The translations under genes and the position numbers were made by a program. Below the pieces are notes generated by a model. The model made no database searches and was not told the origin of the DNA. It saw nothing but the letters and a program-made list of their open reading frames with translations. Of a stretch of DNA of 61,155 nt, positions 46,927 through 56,036 are shown piece by piece (the stretch's first letter is position 1; every line of letters begins with the position of its first letter). The stretch comes from Photobacterium sanguinicancri (GTDB lineage Bacteria; Pseudomonadota; Gammaproteobacteria; Enterobacterales; Vibrionaceae), in NCBI RefSeq assembly GCF_002265265.1, contig NZ_NOIF01000008.1:1-61155 (forward strand), in the 5' to 3' direction.

Positions 46927-47642
46927 TGAATTTGACCTGATCCCATAAGATCACACAAAGTGTAGTAATCTTCAGGGATGCCAATATCAATGAAAAACCC
47001 ATCAAGAATACTGGCGCCTATCGTTTGATGAGCAAGTTCATGGTGCAGAAAGTCTTCTTCAAAAGAAAAGCAATCAAGCTTAGGAAGCTTTGTAAGTAAC
47101 TCTGGTTGAGTTAAATAAACACCAGCATTGATGTAACCTTTAGACCCCGCTTTTTTTTCTTGAAACCCAGTGACTAGCATGTCGTTATCGATGGTGAGTT
47201 TGCCGTAGCGAGCAGTGTCGTCAATTGCCTTTGCGGCAATAATCAGTAATTTATCGGTTTTATCTTGTTCTAGCTTTGATAAGTTAAATTCAACAAAAGT
47301 GTCACCATTTAGGATGACTATGCTTTCATTCGGTTGAAACGAAGCATTGAGTAATACGTTTTTAATCGCGCCGCCAGTACCGAGTGGTGATGCTTCAGCG
47401 ATATATTCAATATGTAGACTTCTGTATTGGTCGCCGAAGTGGTGAATAATGCATTCTTTTAAGTGGGATACTGCTAAAACAACCCGCGATACTCCCTGAG
47501 AAATAAGATAGTCAAATTGATGTTCAAGAAAGGGAACACCGGCAACATTGACCATAGGTTTGGGTTTGTTGTTGGTGATGCTGCTCAATCTTGTACCTAG
47601 ACCACCACAAAGGATAATGGCCGTTGTGGTGGTATTACCCAT
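46914..47642 (-). CDS. hddC: D-glycero-D-manno-heptose 1-phosphate guanylyltransferase-like nucleotidyltransferase
   Basis: A 242-residue NTP transferase with ILCGGLGTRLSSITNNKPKP (signature G-G-x-G-T-R-L and the K-P-K-P motif) and ILNGDTFV (metal Asp). It probably makes GDP-D-glycero-alpha-D-manno-heptose from heptose 1-phosphate. The call rests on adjacent gmhA and hddA, since the fold alone does not separate it from other sugar nucleotidyltransferases. The start at 47642 follows AAGGA and overlaps the gmhA stop by 8 bp; a longer upstream frame is not supported. Confidence 0.8.
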   Translation of the reverse strand: MGNTTTTAIILCGGLGTRLSSITNNKPKPMVNVAGVPFLEHQFDYLISQGVSRVVLAVSHLKECIIHHFGDQYRSLHIEYIAEASPLGTGGAIKNVLLNASFQPNESIVILNGDTFVEFNLSKLEQDKTDKLLIIAAKAIDDTARYGKLTIDNDMLVTGFQEKKAGSKGYINAGVYLTQPELLTKLPKLDCFSFEEDFLHHELAHQTIGASILDGFFIDIGIPEDYYTLCDLMGSGQIQCLS

Positions 47643-48216
47643 TGAAATATCCTTTCTCGACAAACCCGCAAATAGCATGACCAATAAGGATGTGGCATTC
47701 CTGTATACGTGCAGTATGTGATGATGGAACAGAGATACACAAATCGCACATGGCTTTCATATCGCCACCTTTACCTGTTAATCCTATGGTCGTAATGCCT
47801 CTTTCTTTTGCTATCTCGATTGCTCGTAAGATATTTGGAGATTTACCTGATGTACTAATGCCAATGAATACATCGCCTTTTCTCCCATTGGCCTGCAGTT
47901 GGCGAGCGAACAGTTTTTCAAAGCCGTAATCGTTCCCTATGGCAGTAAGTATCGATGTATCCGTAGTAAGCGCTTGTGCAGGGAGGCCGGGGCGATCAAA
48001 TTCAAAACGACTCACAAATTCAGCAGCAATATGCTGGGCATCTGCTGCACTGCCACCGTTACCTGCGAGCAGCACTTGATTACCGGCTTGATAAGCCTCT
48101 AAGCAGATCTCTCCCGCACGCGCCATTGCTTCTAACACGTCATCGTGCTCAAGTAAGCGTTGCTTGGTTTCGATAGAAGAACGAATTTGCTGGTTAAAAT
48201 ACGTTAGGCTTTCCAT
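47635..48216 (-). CDS. gmhA: Sedoheptulose-7-phosphate isomerase
   Basis: A 193-residue SIS-domain isomerase that turns sedoheptulose 7-phosphate into D-glycero-D-manno-heptose 7-phosphate. GNGGSAADAQHIAAEFV (phosphate-binding), GISTSGKSPNILRAIE and GLTGKGG match GmhA. The start at 48216 follows AAGGA and overlaps hddA by 13 bp; the frame continues upstream to 48234 but without support. It probably supplies heptose for the polymer, in addition to any core-LPS copy elsewhere. Confidence 0.88.
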   Translation of the reverse strand: MESLTYFNQQIRSSIETKQRLLEHDDVLEAMARAGEICLEAYQAGNQVLLAGNGGSAADAQHIAAEFVSRFEFDRPGLPAQALTTDTSILTAIGNDYGFEKLFARQLQANGRKGDVFIGISTSGKSPNILRAIEIAKERGITTIGLTGKGGDMKAMCDLCISVPSSHTARIQECHILIGHAICGFVEKGYFNG

Positions 48217-49232
48217 GATTGTGTTCCTTGCCAAGTGAAGTGGAATGGCTGGATCTTGCCGTCTAAATCTGAGAGTGATTCCTCAACACTGAGTCGGTGG
48301 ATAGGGTCGACAAACAGCATCATGAAGCCACCACCGCCAGCGCCTGAAATTTTGAGCGACTTAGCCCCAGATGTTAGTGCGCGATCTTCAATCAAATTAA
48401 TATGGGGAGTTGCAATGGAATCTGATGTGGCTTTTTTTGCATTCCATGACTCTTGGAGCAGATCAGACATGCCGCAGATATCAGAGTGCAATAGTCGTTC
48501 TTTCATCTCAAAAGCGAACCGCTTAACGTCATGCATCGCTTCAAGTGGTTTTTTATCTGTAGAAGTGGTCGTTTTAACCTGATCTTCAATGATTTGAGCT
48601 GACGAACGTGAAACACCAGTGAAATAAAGCATTAACTGGCTCTCTAGTTCGTTAATAATTGGCTGGCGAATACGAAGCGGATTAACTAAAACGCGCTCGT
48701 TTTCATAGAACTCCATGAAGTTAAAACCACCAAAAGTGGTTGCATACTGGTCTTGTTTACCACCAGAGAGTTGGCAATCAATACGTTCTATATCGTAAGC
48801 CAATCGAGCAACTTCATATTCATCTAACGATAAATTGAGCAGTTTTTGGTAAGCACTGATGATGGTTACAACCATAGTTGAAGACGAGCCTAACCCGCTT
48901 CCTGGTGGGGCTTCAGAGTGGGTGTAAACCGTCACTGCTAATGGTTTGTTGTCGTTAAATTGGCTGACAATACGGTTGTAAACGGCTTTATGTAGGAGGA
49001 GTTCACCCTCTAATTCGAGGTAGTTAAGTAAAGGGGAGTGGTAAGTGACGTCAATATCTTGTGCGACAAAAGAAATGCCTTTTTCGGGCGAATGTAGCTC
49101 TATGGTGCAATGTGCATACATATTAATAGTTGCATTTAACACGCAGCCACCATATTGGTCGCAATAGGGAGATATATCGGTGCCGCCACCAGCAAGGCCT
49201 AAACGAAGTGGAGAACGAGAGCGAACAATCAT
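48204..49232 (-). CDS. hddA: D-glycero-alpha-D-manno-heptose-7-phosphate kinase (GHMP family)
   Basis: A 342-residue GHMP kinase. PLRLGLAGGGTDI at the N terminus, PPGSGLGSSST (the phosphate loop) and KISGAGGGGFMML near the C terminus are clear. The order hddA-gmhA-hddC implies the GDP-D,D-heptose route, whose phosphatase GmhB is not in this window. The start at 49232 follows AAGGA; the ATG nine bases upstream overlaps that site. Confidence 0.88.
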   Translation of the reverse strand: MIVRSRSPLRLGLAGGGTDISPYCDQYGGCVLNATINMYAHCTIELHSPEKGISFVAQDIDVTYHSPLLNYLELEGELLLHKAVYNRIVSQFNDNKPLAVTVYTHSEAPPGSGLGSSSTMVVTIISAYQKLLNLSLDEYEVARLAYDIERIDCQLSGGKQDQYATTFGGFNFMEFYENERVLVNPLRIRQPIINELESQLMLYFTGVSRSSAQIIEDQVKTTTSTDKKPLEAMHDVKRFAFEMKERLLHSDICGMSDLLQESWNAKKATSDSIATPHINLIEDRALTSGAKSLKISGAGGGGFMMLFVDPIHRLSVEESLSDLDGKIQPFHFTWQGTQSWKA

Positions 49233-49325
49233 AATAAGCATCCTTACTTGCGCATGAATTACTGAAATTTCGGCGACTACTCGTTTGTATTTGTTGCGGA
49301 TAAAACTTGGTTTACATCAAATAGT

Positions 49326-49343
49326 CATCCTATATTTAGGATG
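49326..49343. repeat. Small palindrome in the hddA/O-ligase divergent region
   Basis: CATCCTA and TAGGATG form a perfect 7-bp stem with a TATT loop, between the divergent hddA and O-ligase genes. It may be an operator or part of a leader. Confidence 0.4.
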
Positions 49344-49448
49344 GATGCAGAGTATGTTTTGTGCAAGTTTGTCTCGTGACTAAAGCAAATAAGTACAATA
49401 TAAATATGCAACAGCGAAATCTGATTTGAGATTTCTCAGGGATGAAGT

Positions 49449-49538
49449 ATGGAATCACTACTTTTTTTAGGTTGCCTCGTACTATTAGTGTACTTGTGCT
49501 GGAAATCAACCAAGATAACAGCAGAAAAGGATGATTGA
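49449..49538 (+). CDS. 29-residue membrane peptide coupled to the O-ligase
   Basis: A very small ORF, ATG at 49449 after AGGGA, giving MESLLFLGCLVLLVYLCWKS plus a short charged tail. One transmembrane segment is evident. Its stop overlaps the next start as TGATG, consistent with translational coupling to the ligase gene. Too short for family recognition. Confidence 0.6.
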   Translation: MESLLFLGCLVLLVYLCWKSTKITAEKDD

Positions 49539-50857
49539 TGCGTGATCTTGTGTTTGTTACAGCGTTTGCTTTCATGGCTGTTTTTGCTATTAGACGGCCG
49601 TTTATTGCATTATCGTTATGGCTTTGGTCTGGCTTGTTTGTCCCAACACACTGGTTAGGTGGATTTGCTGCTTCTTTTAGTTATAACTCTGCTTTTGCGG
49701 CTTTAACTATGCTGGGTTACCTTATTTTAAGGGACAAACCTCGATTCAAACTGACAGGTCTTTTCGTTTGTGTCCTTCTTTTTTGTATTCATACATTATT
49801 GGCGACACAATTTACCCTTGCGTATTTTGAGTTGGTTTGGTTTGAGTGGGTTAAATTCTTTAAAATAATTCTTACTTTTATTTTTGTGTGCTTGTTAGTT
49901 AGGAAAAAAGCACATTTTGATATGGTTGTTTGGGCCGTTGTTTTATCAATCGGCTTTTACGGTTGTGTTGAAGGGTTAAAGTTTATTTTGTCTTTTGGTG
50001 GACATAAAATAGCAGGCCCTAATAGTCATTTACTCAGTGATAATAATCACTTAGCTGTTGCTTTGTGTATGACCATCCCCTTGGCGCTTTATTTGTTCTC
50101 TCAAGAGGAAAGTAAAATAATAAAGTACATACTTTGTGGGATAACTGCATTCTGTGTTATTTCAGTATTGGGTACACATTCAAGAGGGGGGTTATTAGGC
50201 CTTATCATTATAGGTGGTTATTTTTGGATGCGAAGTAGTAGCAAGATGGTATCGCTTATAGTGATGTGCTTGGTGCTATCGGTTGCCTTATTCTATCTCC
50301 CTGATAGCTGGTTTGATCGAATGAATACCATCGAGCAAGCTGATCAAGATGGTTCGTTTATGCATCGGGTAACGTCGTGGAAGATCCATACCCTGATGGC
50401 GATGGATAATCCTATCTTTGGCGGTGGTTTTAAAGCTGCGCAGTATGCACACCTGTGGCAACTGACGGCACTTAATATTGATGCTTTGAGCTTTATTCCT
50501 TCACCTGAACCCGGTGAAAAAGGCCTCGCAGCACATAGTATTTACTTTCAAGTGATTGGTGATCAGGGATTTGTTGGTTTTATTCTTTTTGCTTTTATTC
50601 TATCGCTGACCTATTTCCAGTTAACTGCGGTAGAGAAGTATTTTGTAAATGATAAAAGCGAAAAAAATGCTTGGGAGTATGAGCTTGCCAAAATGCTTAA
50701 GGTTTCTTTTCTTGCATTTTGTGCAGCAGGTGCAGCGCTCTCCCTCGCGTACCTTGAGTTATTTTGGGCTTTAGTCGCGGTGAGTAATTGCCTTTATGTT
50801 CATTCCTATTTTTGCAAGCAGCATCGTAGTCAGGATATGACTGCAGTTAAAGTTTAA
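49538..50857 (+). CDS. O-antigen ligase/polymerase-like protein (exosortase A system O-glycosylation ligase type)
   Basis: A 439-residue inner-membrane protein with ten or more hydrophobic segments. It has the Wzy/WaaL loop: GTHSRGGLLGLIII (about residues 212-225) and AHSIYFQVIGDQGFVGF (about residues 335-351). Proteins of this length and motif are associated with XrtA loci as putative ligases or polymerases that join glycans to lipid or protein. The start at 49538 follows AAGGA and is coupled to the small peptide upstream. It converges on, and overlaps by 4 bp, the next glycosyltransferase gene. Confidence 0.8.
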   Translation: MRDLVFVTAFAFMAVFAIRRPFIALSLWLWSGLFVPTHWLGGFAASFSYNSAFAALTMLGYLILRDKPRFKLTGLFVCVLLFCIHTLLATQFTLAYFELVWFEWVKFFKIILTFIFVCLLVRKKAHFDMVVWAVVLSIGFYGCVEGLKFILSFGGHKIAGPNSHLLSDNNHLAVALCMTIPLALYLFSQEESKIIKYILCGITAFCVISVLGTHSRGGLLGLIIIGGYFWMRSSSKMVSLIVMCLVLSVALFYLPDSWFDRMNTIEQADQDGSFMHRVTSWKIHTLMAMDNPIFGGGFKAAQYAHLWQLTALNIDALSFIPSPEPGEKGLAAHSIYFQVIGDQGFVGFILFAFILSLTYFQLTAVEKYFVNDKSEKNAWEYELAKMLKVSFLAFCAAGAALSLAYLELFWALVAVSNCLYVHSYFCKQHRSQDMTAVKV

Positions 50858-51699
50858 TTTGATAATTTATGCTTCGCAATTATATCAAAAATAAGGTTGG
50901 AACTTTTCCAGCGAATTGCTGGTAATAGTTCTTTAGAAATAGTTGATGCATCTTCAGGCATAGCTGACAAACCATGTACTTTAAGGTTAGGTACAATAGA
51001 GGATTGTTGCATATAACGGGTTGAATACCGTACACGGCGTCTTAAATAAAGTTTGATGTCTTTAATAGAGAAAATAGCTAAGGGTTCATAGGTAAAAATA
51101 GCACTTTGGCAAACGCCAATCCGTTGTTTGGGGTGATCACTGTTTTGTTCTAAGTTCGTCGCTGATAAATAGCCTAGCATACTATCATCGCCAATCAGGC
51201 CAACAGGCAGTTTAACGTCTTGGCTTATTATTTTTGATATAAACGGTTGAGATAGTAAGTATAGGTTGCCGGTAAACTGATGTTTTTCTAGTAACTCTTT
51301 TCTCCAAGCGATAGAACTTCTTCCATGTTCAAACGGAAAGCTTGAAATACTATTGTAGGCTGGGTGACTGAGGTGAAAATCAATGATGTTTTTGATGGCA
51401 TCGTTTTCCAATTCTAAATCTCCATCGACAAAGATAGGGATTGAAGAATGATCATAATAATCGTAAGTGAATATATTCCAGGCATTAGATTTGTCGCCAA
51501 TTGACAACTCTACGACATGCACTTTTTTGTTTTTCTTTGCGATCTTGTAAGCGACTTCTGCTGTTTTGTCTTTGCATCCATTGGCCATGATGTAGATGTC
51601 AGCACTATAATTTCCTTGGTTTTTTATAATACTGTTAACTGACTTCTCTATATGATGCTCTAGGTTGTAAGCAAACACACAGATTTGTATTTTAGACAT
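50854..51699 (-). CDS. Family 2 glycosyltransferase
   Basis: A 281-residue GT-A fold transferase. The N terminus reads ICVFAYNLEHHIEKSVNSII, and the nucleotide-sugar motif IFVDGDLEL (D-x-D-like) is near residue 90. It probably adds one sugar to the repeat unit at the cytoplasmic face. The ribosome binding site is GAGG. Last gene of the leftward glycosyltransferase run, overlapping the ligase stop by 4 bp. Confidence 0.8.
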   Translation of the reverse strand: MSKIQICVFAYNLEHHIEKSVNSIIKNQGNYSADIYIMANGCKDKTAEVAYKIAKKNKKVHVVELSIGDKSNAWNIFTYDYYDHSSIPIFVDGDLELENDAIKNIIDFHLSHPAYNSISSFPFEHGRSSIAWRKELLEKHQFTGNLYLLSQPFISKIISQDVKLPVGLIGDDSMLGYLSATNLEQNSDHPKQRIGVCQSAIFTYEPLAIFSIKDIKLYLRRRVRYSTRYMQQSSIVPNLKVHGLSAMPEDASTISKELLPAIRWKSSNLIFDIIAKHKLSN

Positions 51700-51740
51700 T
51701 ATTTAACCTCTACAGGTGGGGATGGTAAAGATGTCGATAA

Positions 51741-52874
51741 TCATTGAATGTTGATCAAATCAACGATTTTGTTGGCATTTTTTTGCCATTCTAATTCTTT
51801 TATTTCTATGGTTTTTACTGCTTCTTTCTGCAGTTGTTCCCGTAAAGTTGCATCATTGATGAGTTGTTCAATTTTAGCGAGTAAGTGCTGCATATTATTG
51901 GATTCAAAAAGAAGGCCGTTTACTTCGTCCGTGATAAGTTCTCGAATATTAGCTGTGTTAGGTGCCACAACCGCTTTACCTGTCGCTAAGTATTCAATCA
52001 GCTTTAGAGGAGAGCACCAAGGTGTGACTGCAGGTTGAATCGCGATATCGATTTGTTCTAGCCAGTAGGGCATGTCTTCCCTGCTAACTAACCCTGTAAT
52101 GTGAATGCGATCAATCATTCTCATGGCTTTAGCTTGGTCTTTTAGCGCTTCTAAAACAGGTCCGTCACCAACAATCAAAAACATGACATTATCTGCCTGA
52201 TGGCGCGCTAACATCGTGAGTACCTGATCTAGTTGGTGCCATTCGCGACAGAAACCGACAAAACCAACGACAAGTTTATTTTTGAAGCGATCATGGCGTT
52301 CATTTTTGCGTATAGACGAAAAAACGCGCTTATCGATTCCATTGTGAATGACAGTGATTTTGTCGTTAGTGACACCCGCTGTTCGAATATAGCCTGCAAG
52401 TACCTCAGTGACAGGAAGCAGGTGATCGGCATTGCGCCAGGCATAATATTCAGACCATTTTGCAAGCATACCAAAGGCAACGCCACCGTAGTTCATTCGC
52501 TCTTGATAAAGTGGAGAGTTAACCTCAAGAATCAGTGGTAGGTTAAATAGCTGCTTCGCCCAAATACCTGAGGGTAAGTAGAGGTTATAGCGCTCATAAA
52601 TTGCATCGGGTTGGTGTTTTTTGATTGCTTGGCAGAGTTTAATAAAATCATAGAAACAATAGCCAAACTCCAGTAACTCACTGATGACCTTTGGTAACTT
52701 TTGACGCAGACGAGAAACCCAGCCACCATCACTACCAAAACTTGCTTTTTCTGCTACGTTCGGTGCCACCATGATGACGGTATGGCCTTGATCACGCAGG
52801 GCAGATACGATGGCATCAATATGAACATATTGGCCATCTTTGGAAGCGATGCGGTGGTGGTAGAGTATCTTCAT
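51741..52874 (-). CDS. Family 4 glycosyltransferase
   Basis: A 377-residue GT-B enzyme. The N-terminal domain begins MKILYHHRIASKDGQYVH, and the C-terminal nucleotide-binding domain has VGFVGFCREWHQLD and the E-x7-E region (QPAVTPWCSPLKLIEYLATG). It is likely to add a hexose or heptose to the lipid-linked oligosaccharide. It follows the other GT4 gene after a short region of 8-bp tandem repeats. Confidence 0.85.
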   Translation of the reverse strand: MKILYHHRIASKDGQYVHIDAIVSALRDQGHTVIMVAPNVAEKASFGSDGGWVSRLRQKLPKVISELLEFGYCFYDFIKLCQAIKKHQPDAIYERYNLYLPSGIWAKQLFNLPLILEVNSPLYQERMNYGGVAFGMLAKWSEYYAWRNADHLLPVTEVLAGYIRTAGVTNDKITVIHNGIDKRVFSSIRKNERHDRFKNKLVVGFVGFCREWHQLDQVLTMLARHQADNVMFLIVGDGPVLEALKDQAKAMRMIDRIHITGLVSREDMPYWLEQIDIAIQPAVTPWCSPLKLIEYLATGKAVVAPNTANIRELITDEVNGLLFESNNMQHLLAKIEQLINDATLREQLQKEAVKTIEIKELEWQKNANKIVDLINIQ

Positions 52875-52892
52875 CCGTGATAAACCTTTTTT

Positions 52893-52928
52893 CTAATTCA
52901 CTAATTCACTAATTCACTAATTCACTAA
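52893..52928. repeat. Four tandem copies of an 8-bp unit between two GT4 genes
   Basis: CTAATTCA is repeated four times at 52893-52924 and followed by a partial copy. On the minus strand the unit TGAATTAG supplies the stop codon of the upstream GT4 gene (within the first two copies), and the rest lies just before the ribosome binding site of the next GT4 gene. Confidence 0.9.
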
Positions 52929-54090
52929 ATAGTGCATATTGCTTGTCAGATGTACTCTGCCAGTCAAATTGTTCTGCGTACTTGCGGGTATCTAATCGTG
53001 TGAAGGTTTTATGGCTAAGCTGGTTGATTGCTTTGGCAATTTGCTGTGGCTCTCTGTCGACTAATACCCCAGCATGGGGATGTTGTACAACTTCGGGTGA
53101 ACCCCAAATTTTGGTGGCAACCACAGGGGTGCCACAGGCCATCGCTTCTAATAATACGTTAGCCCAACCTTCTCGGCTGGAAGCTAAAACTAATGTATCG
53201 GCAGCACCATAGTATTTACACAGCATAGGCTGCGGTTGTTGTCCCAAAAAGTGAACACGCCCCTCTAGCCCTAGTGATGTAACCAGTTGCTTGAGCTTTT
53301 TATCTTCAGGGCCGTTGCCTGCAATCAATAAAATCGCGTTTGGTACATCATTGATAGCACGGATCACATGATGATGCCCTTTACGTTCAATCAGCCAGCC
53401 AACTGAAATCACGATCGTTTTATCAGCTGGTAGTTCTAATTCTTCACGAAGTTGCTGTTGTTTATCTTCATTGCTGAATTGAAACAGATCCAAATCGACT
53501 CCGTTACGGAGTGTGCTTACTTTTTGTGGCTCAGCACCAAGTGAGAGCATTTCTTGGCGCAGTGCTTCACACACTGCCATGTTGTGATTACTGTCTTGAA
53601 GCACTTGTTGGATTTGCCGTTTAGGCTTACTAAATTGTGGAATAAGGTTAATGTCAGTCCCGCGAGCCGTTACTGTATAAGGGATGTTAAAACGTTTGGC
53701 GACTTGGTTGATAGCAACGCCATCGGGATAGAAATAGTGGCCATCGATAGCATCAAACGTCAGCCCTTGATCAAGAAGGGCCTGAATTTGCTTTTCTATA
53801 CTATGAGCAAGGGTGACAGGTGTTAATGTCATGCCTATTTTGGGTATGACAAGATAGCGAGGGTGATACACCTCAAACCCATTGCGCTGTTCATGCTGTG
53901 GTGTGTTGGCATATAGGCTGTACTGGCCAAAGTAAGCGGACTTGAATGGGAACCATGGGACAGGGGCGATAACCGTAATGTTCACGTCGGGATAATGTTT
54001 TTTTAAATGCTTTAGCCTTGTCTCAATAAATACGCCATGTTTAGGATCCATGCTATTTGGGAACAGTGTCGAAATCGTTAATATATTCAT
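52909..54090 (-). CDS. Family 4 glycosyltransferase (XrtA locus type)
   Basis: A 393-residue GT-B transferase. The start MNILTISTLFPNSMDPKHGV, VTARGTDINLIPQ and the C-terminal GWLIERKGHH and EAMACGTPVVATKIWGSPEV motifs are typical of GT4 enzymes in exopolysaccharide loci. The start at 54090 is chosen for AGGAAA upstream; the frame extends to 54147, overlapping the asparagine synthase gene, without support. The last codons lie in the 8-bp tandem repeat. Confidence 0.88.
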   Translation of the reverse strand: MNILTISTLFPNSMDPKHGVFIETRLKHLKKHYPDVNITVIAPVPWFPFKSAYFGQYSLYANTPQHEQRNGFEVYHPRYLVIPKIGMTLTPVTLAHSIEKQIQALLDQGLTFDAIDGHYFYPDGVAINQVAKRFNIPYTVTARGTDINLIPQFSKPKRQIQQVLQDSNHNMAVCEALRQEMLSLGAEPQKVSTLRNGVDLDLFQFSNEDKQQQLREELELPADKTIVISVGWLIERKGHHHVIRAINDVPNAILLIAGNGPEDKKLKQLVTSLGLEGRVHFLGQQPQPMLCKYYGAADTLVLASSREGWANVLLEAMACGTPVVATKIWGSPEVVQHPHAGVLVDREPQQIAKAINQLSHKTFTRLDTRKYAEQFDWQSTSDKQYALFSELVN

Positions 54091-54104
54091 ACTGAGACTG
54101 TTTC

Positions 54105-56000
54105 CTATTGCTTCATCATGAATTGAGAGAACATCAGTAAACACCACAATGACGCACCATGATCGCGATAACCTTCGCTGTGTTCTTGTAGCATTTTTTT
54201 AAGGTGGTCGACATTGAAGTAACCACTGTCCAGCATATTGGTGGACAAAACAGAATCGTGTAGCGTTTGCTTAAGGGATGTCCTAAACCATTGGCTAATC
54301 GGCATGGAGAATCCCATTTTAGGTCGATACAAAATGTCTTGGTTAATATAGGGTTCTAAGGCTTTTTTGAACGCGTACTTTCCTTGTACCCCTTTACCTT
54401 GCACGCTCTGAATATTGTCTTGGCTACGAACGCTAAAAGCCCACTCGATAAACTCATGGTCCAATAAAGGTGCACGGACTTCTAGCGAGTTAGCCATACT
54501 GGCGCGGTCAACTTTAGTCAGAATATCGCCGACTAACCACGTTTTTATATCTAAGTATTGAATGAGCTTGAGGGGATCATCGGTTGGGGCATTATTGGCA
54601 TGTTGTGTTAATTGATCGATACCGTTATAGCCATTCAACTGCTGGTGATATTGGGTACTAAATAATTGTTCGCGTTCATCCACACGCAGCTTAGATATAG
54701 AGCTGGCATACGCTTCTACTTGGTTTAATGCCAGCGATTGAAACGTTGTTTTGGCGCGTAATGGGCGTGGTGCCCAATCAGCCTTGGGATAAAGCCTGCC
54801 GAGTGAGCCAAATATGGTTTTACGGAAACGGGAAGGGATTGCTTGGCGGACTCTTTGCTCTGCTAAATGCATGCGATGGCGGCGATATCCACCGAATATC
54901 TCATCACCACCGTCACCTGATAGTGCAACTTTAACCGACTTTCTGGCGAGCTGACATACTCTGTATGTAGGCAATGCAGAACTGTCGGCAAACGGTTCAT
55001 CGTAAATATCATTGAGTTGCTTAATTAAGCTGACATCATCAGCATCCACAATGTGAGCGATATGATTGGTACTGTATTGGTTCGCGATTTGAAGGGCATA
55101 TTCACTTTCATCAAATTCAGCTTCATTGAAGCCAATAGCACAGGTGTTTACAGGGTTATTTTGTAAGCGAGCCATCATAGAGACAATGGCGCTAGAGTCG
55201 ACACCACCAGAAAGAAATGCCCCTAATGGTACATCTGCCATTAAACGTATTTTTACTGCGTCTTCTAACTGTTCAATCAATGCCCCTTGGGTTTGCTCCC
55301 AACTTAAATAATTTTCAGGCGCTGAAAGATCCCAATAAGGGGATGTTCTTAATTGCTCTCCGGGTGTTAGCAGCATGGTATGGCCAGCTTCAAGTTTATA
55401 GATATGCTGGTAAGCCGTGTAGGGATCTGGGATATAACCATACATGAAGAAATCTTCTGCCATTTCAGGTCGTAACGCATGGCTCACTTCTGGGTGTTCA
55501 AGCAGTACTTTTAATTCAGATGCAAAAACAAGTTGCCCTTGGGCTGTTTGGCTGTAAAAAAGAGGCTTCTTGCCCAAACGATCACGAGCAATAAATAATT
55601 GACGACGGTTAGTATCCCAAATGGCAAAGGTAAACATACCGCGAAAACGCGTTACCGCTTTTTCTCCCCATTCTTCCCATGCGTGCACAATGACCTCGGT
55701 GTCACTGTATGTACTAAAGACATGACCCGCTTGTGTTAGCTCAGCAACTAAGGATTGAAAGTTATAAATCTCACCATTGAAAACGACTGCGATACTACCA
55801 TCTTCATTGAATAGCGGCTGATGACCGCCTGATAAATCGATGATAGACAAACGACGGTGCGCCAAGCCAATGTAACTGTCAAAATAGTAACCTTCATCAT
55901 CTGGACCGCGATGGCTTTGCCGACGATTAATGGTTTTAAGTAGCTCTGGCTGTAATGGGGCGGTTCGATAAAGATTGAAAATCCCCGCAATTCCACACAT
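54105..56000 (-). CDS. Asparagine synthase-like amidotransferase of the XrtA system
   Basis: A 631-residue protein with an N-terminal class II glutamine amidotransferase domain (MCGIAGIF, nucleophile Cys2, HRGPDDEGY, about residues 1-205) and a C-terminal ATP-dependent synthetase domain (FLSGGVDSSAIVSMM near residue 265; SGDGGDEIFGGYRRH near 372). Such AsnB paralogs accompany exosortase A and are thought to amidate a uronic or amino sugar component of the exopolysaccharide. Free asparagine synthesis is the alternative. The ribosome binding site is AAGGA. Confidence 0.88.
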   Translation of the reverse strand: MCGIAGIFNLYRTAPLQPELLKTINRRQSHRGPDDEGYYFDSYIGLAHRRLSIIDLSGGHQPLFNEDGSIAVVFNGEIYNFQSLVAELTQAGHVFSTYSDTEVIVHAWEEWGEKAVTRFRGMFTFAIWDTNRRQLFIARDRLGKKPLFYSQTAQGQLVFASELKVLLEHPEVSHALRPEMAEDFFMYGYIPDPYTAYQHIYKLEAGHTMLLTPGEQLRTSPYWDLSAPENYLSWEQTQGALIEQLEDAVKIRLMADVPLGAFLSGGVDSSAIVSMMARLQNNPVNTCAIGFNEAEFDESEYALQIANQYSTNHIAHIVDADDVSLIKQLNDIYDEPFADSSALPTYRVCQLARKSVKVALSGDGGDEIFGGYRRHRMHLAEQRVRQAIPSRFRKTIFGSLGRLYPKADWAPRPLRAKTTFQSLALNQVEAYASSISKLRVDEREQLFSTQYHQQLNGYNGIDQLTQHANNAPTDDPLKLIQYLDIKTWLVGDILTKVDRASMANSLEVRAPLLDHEFIEWAFSVRSQDNIQSVQGKGVQGKYAFKKALEPYINQDILYRPKMGFSMPISQWFRTSLKQTLHDSVLSTNMLDSGYFNVDHLKKMLQEHSEGYRDHGASLWCLLMFSQFMMKQ

Positions 56001-56036
56001 AGATAATCCTTTTATGGTGAGCGTCCGTCATCATGG

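Noticed and set aside
49336..49575. A 79-codon minus-strand ORF between hddA and the O-ligase.
   Set aside because: No binding site and no family resemblance; it covers the divergent promoter region and the small membrane peptide on the other strand.
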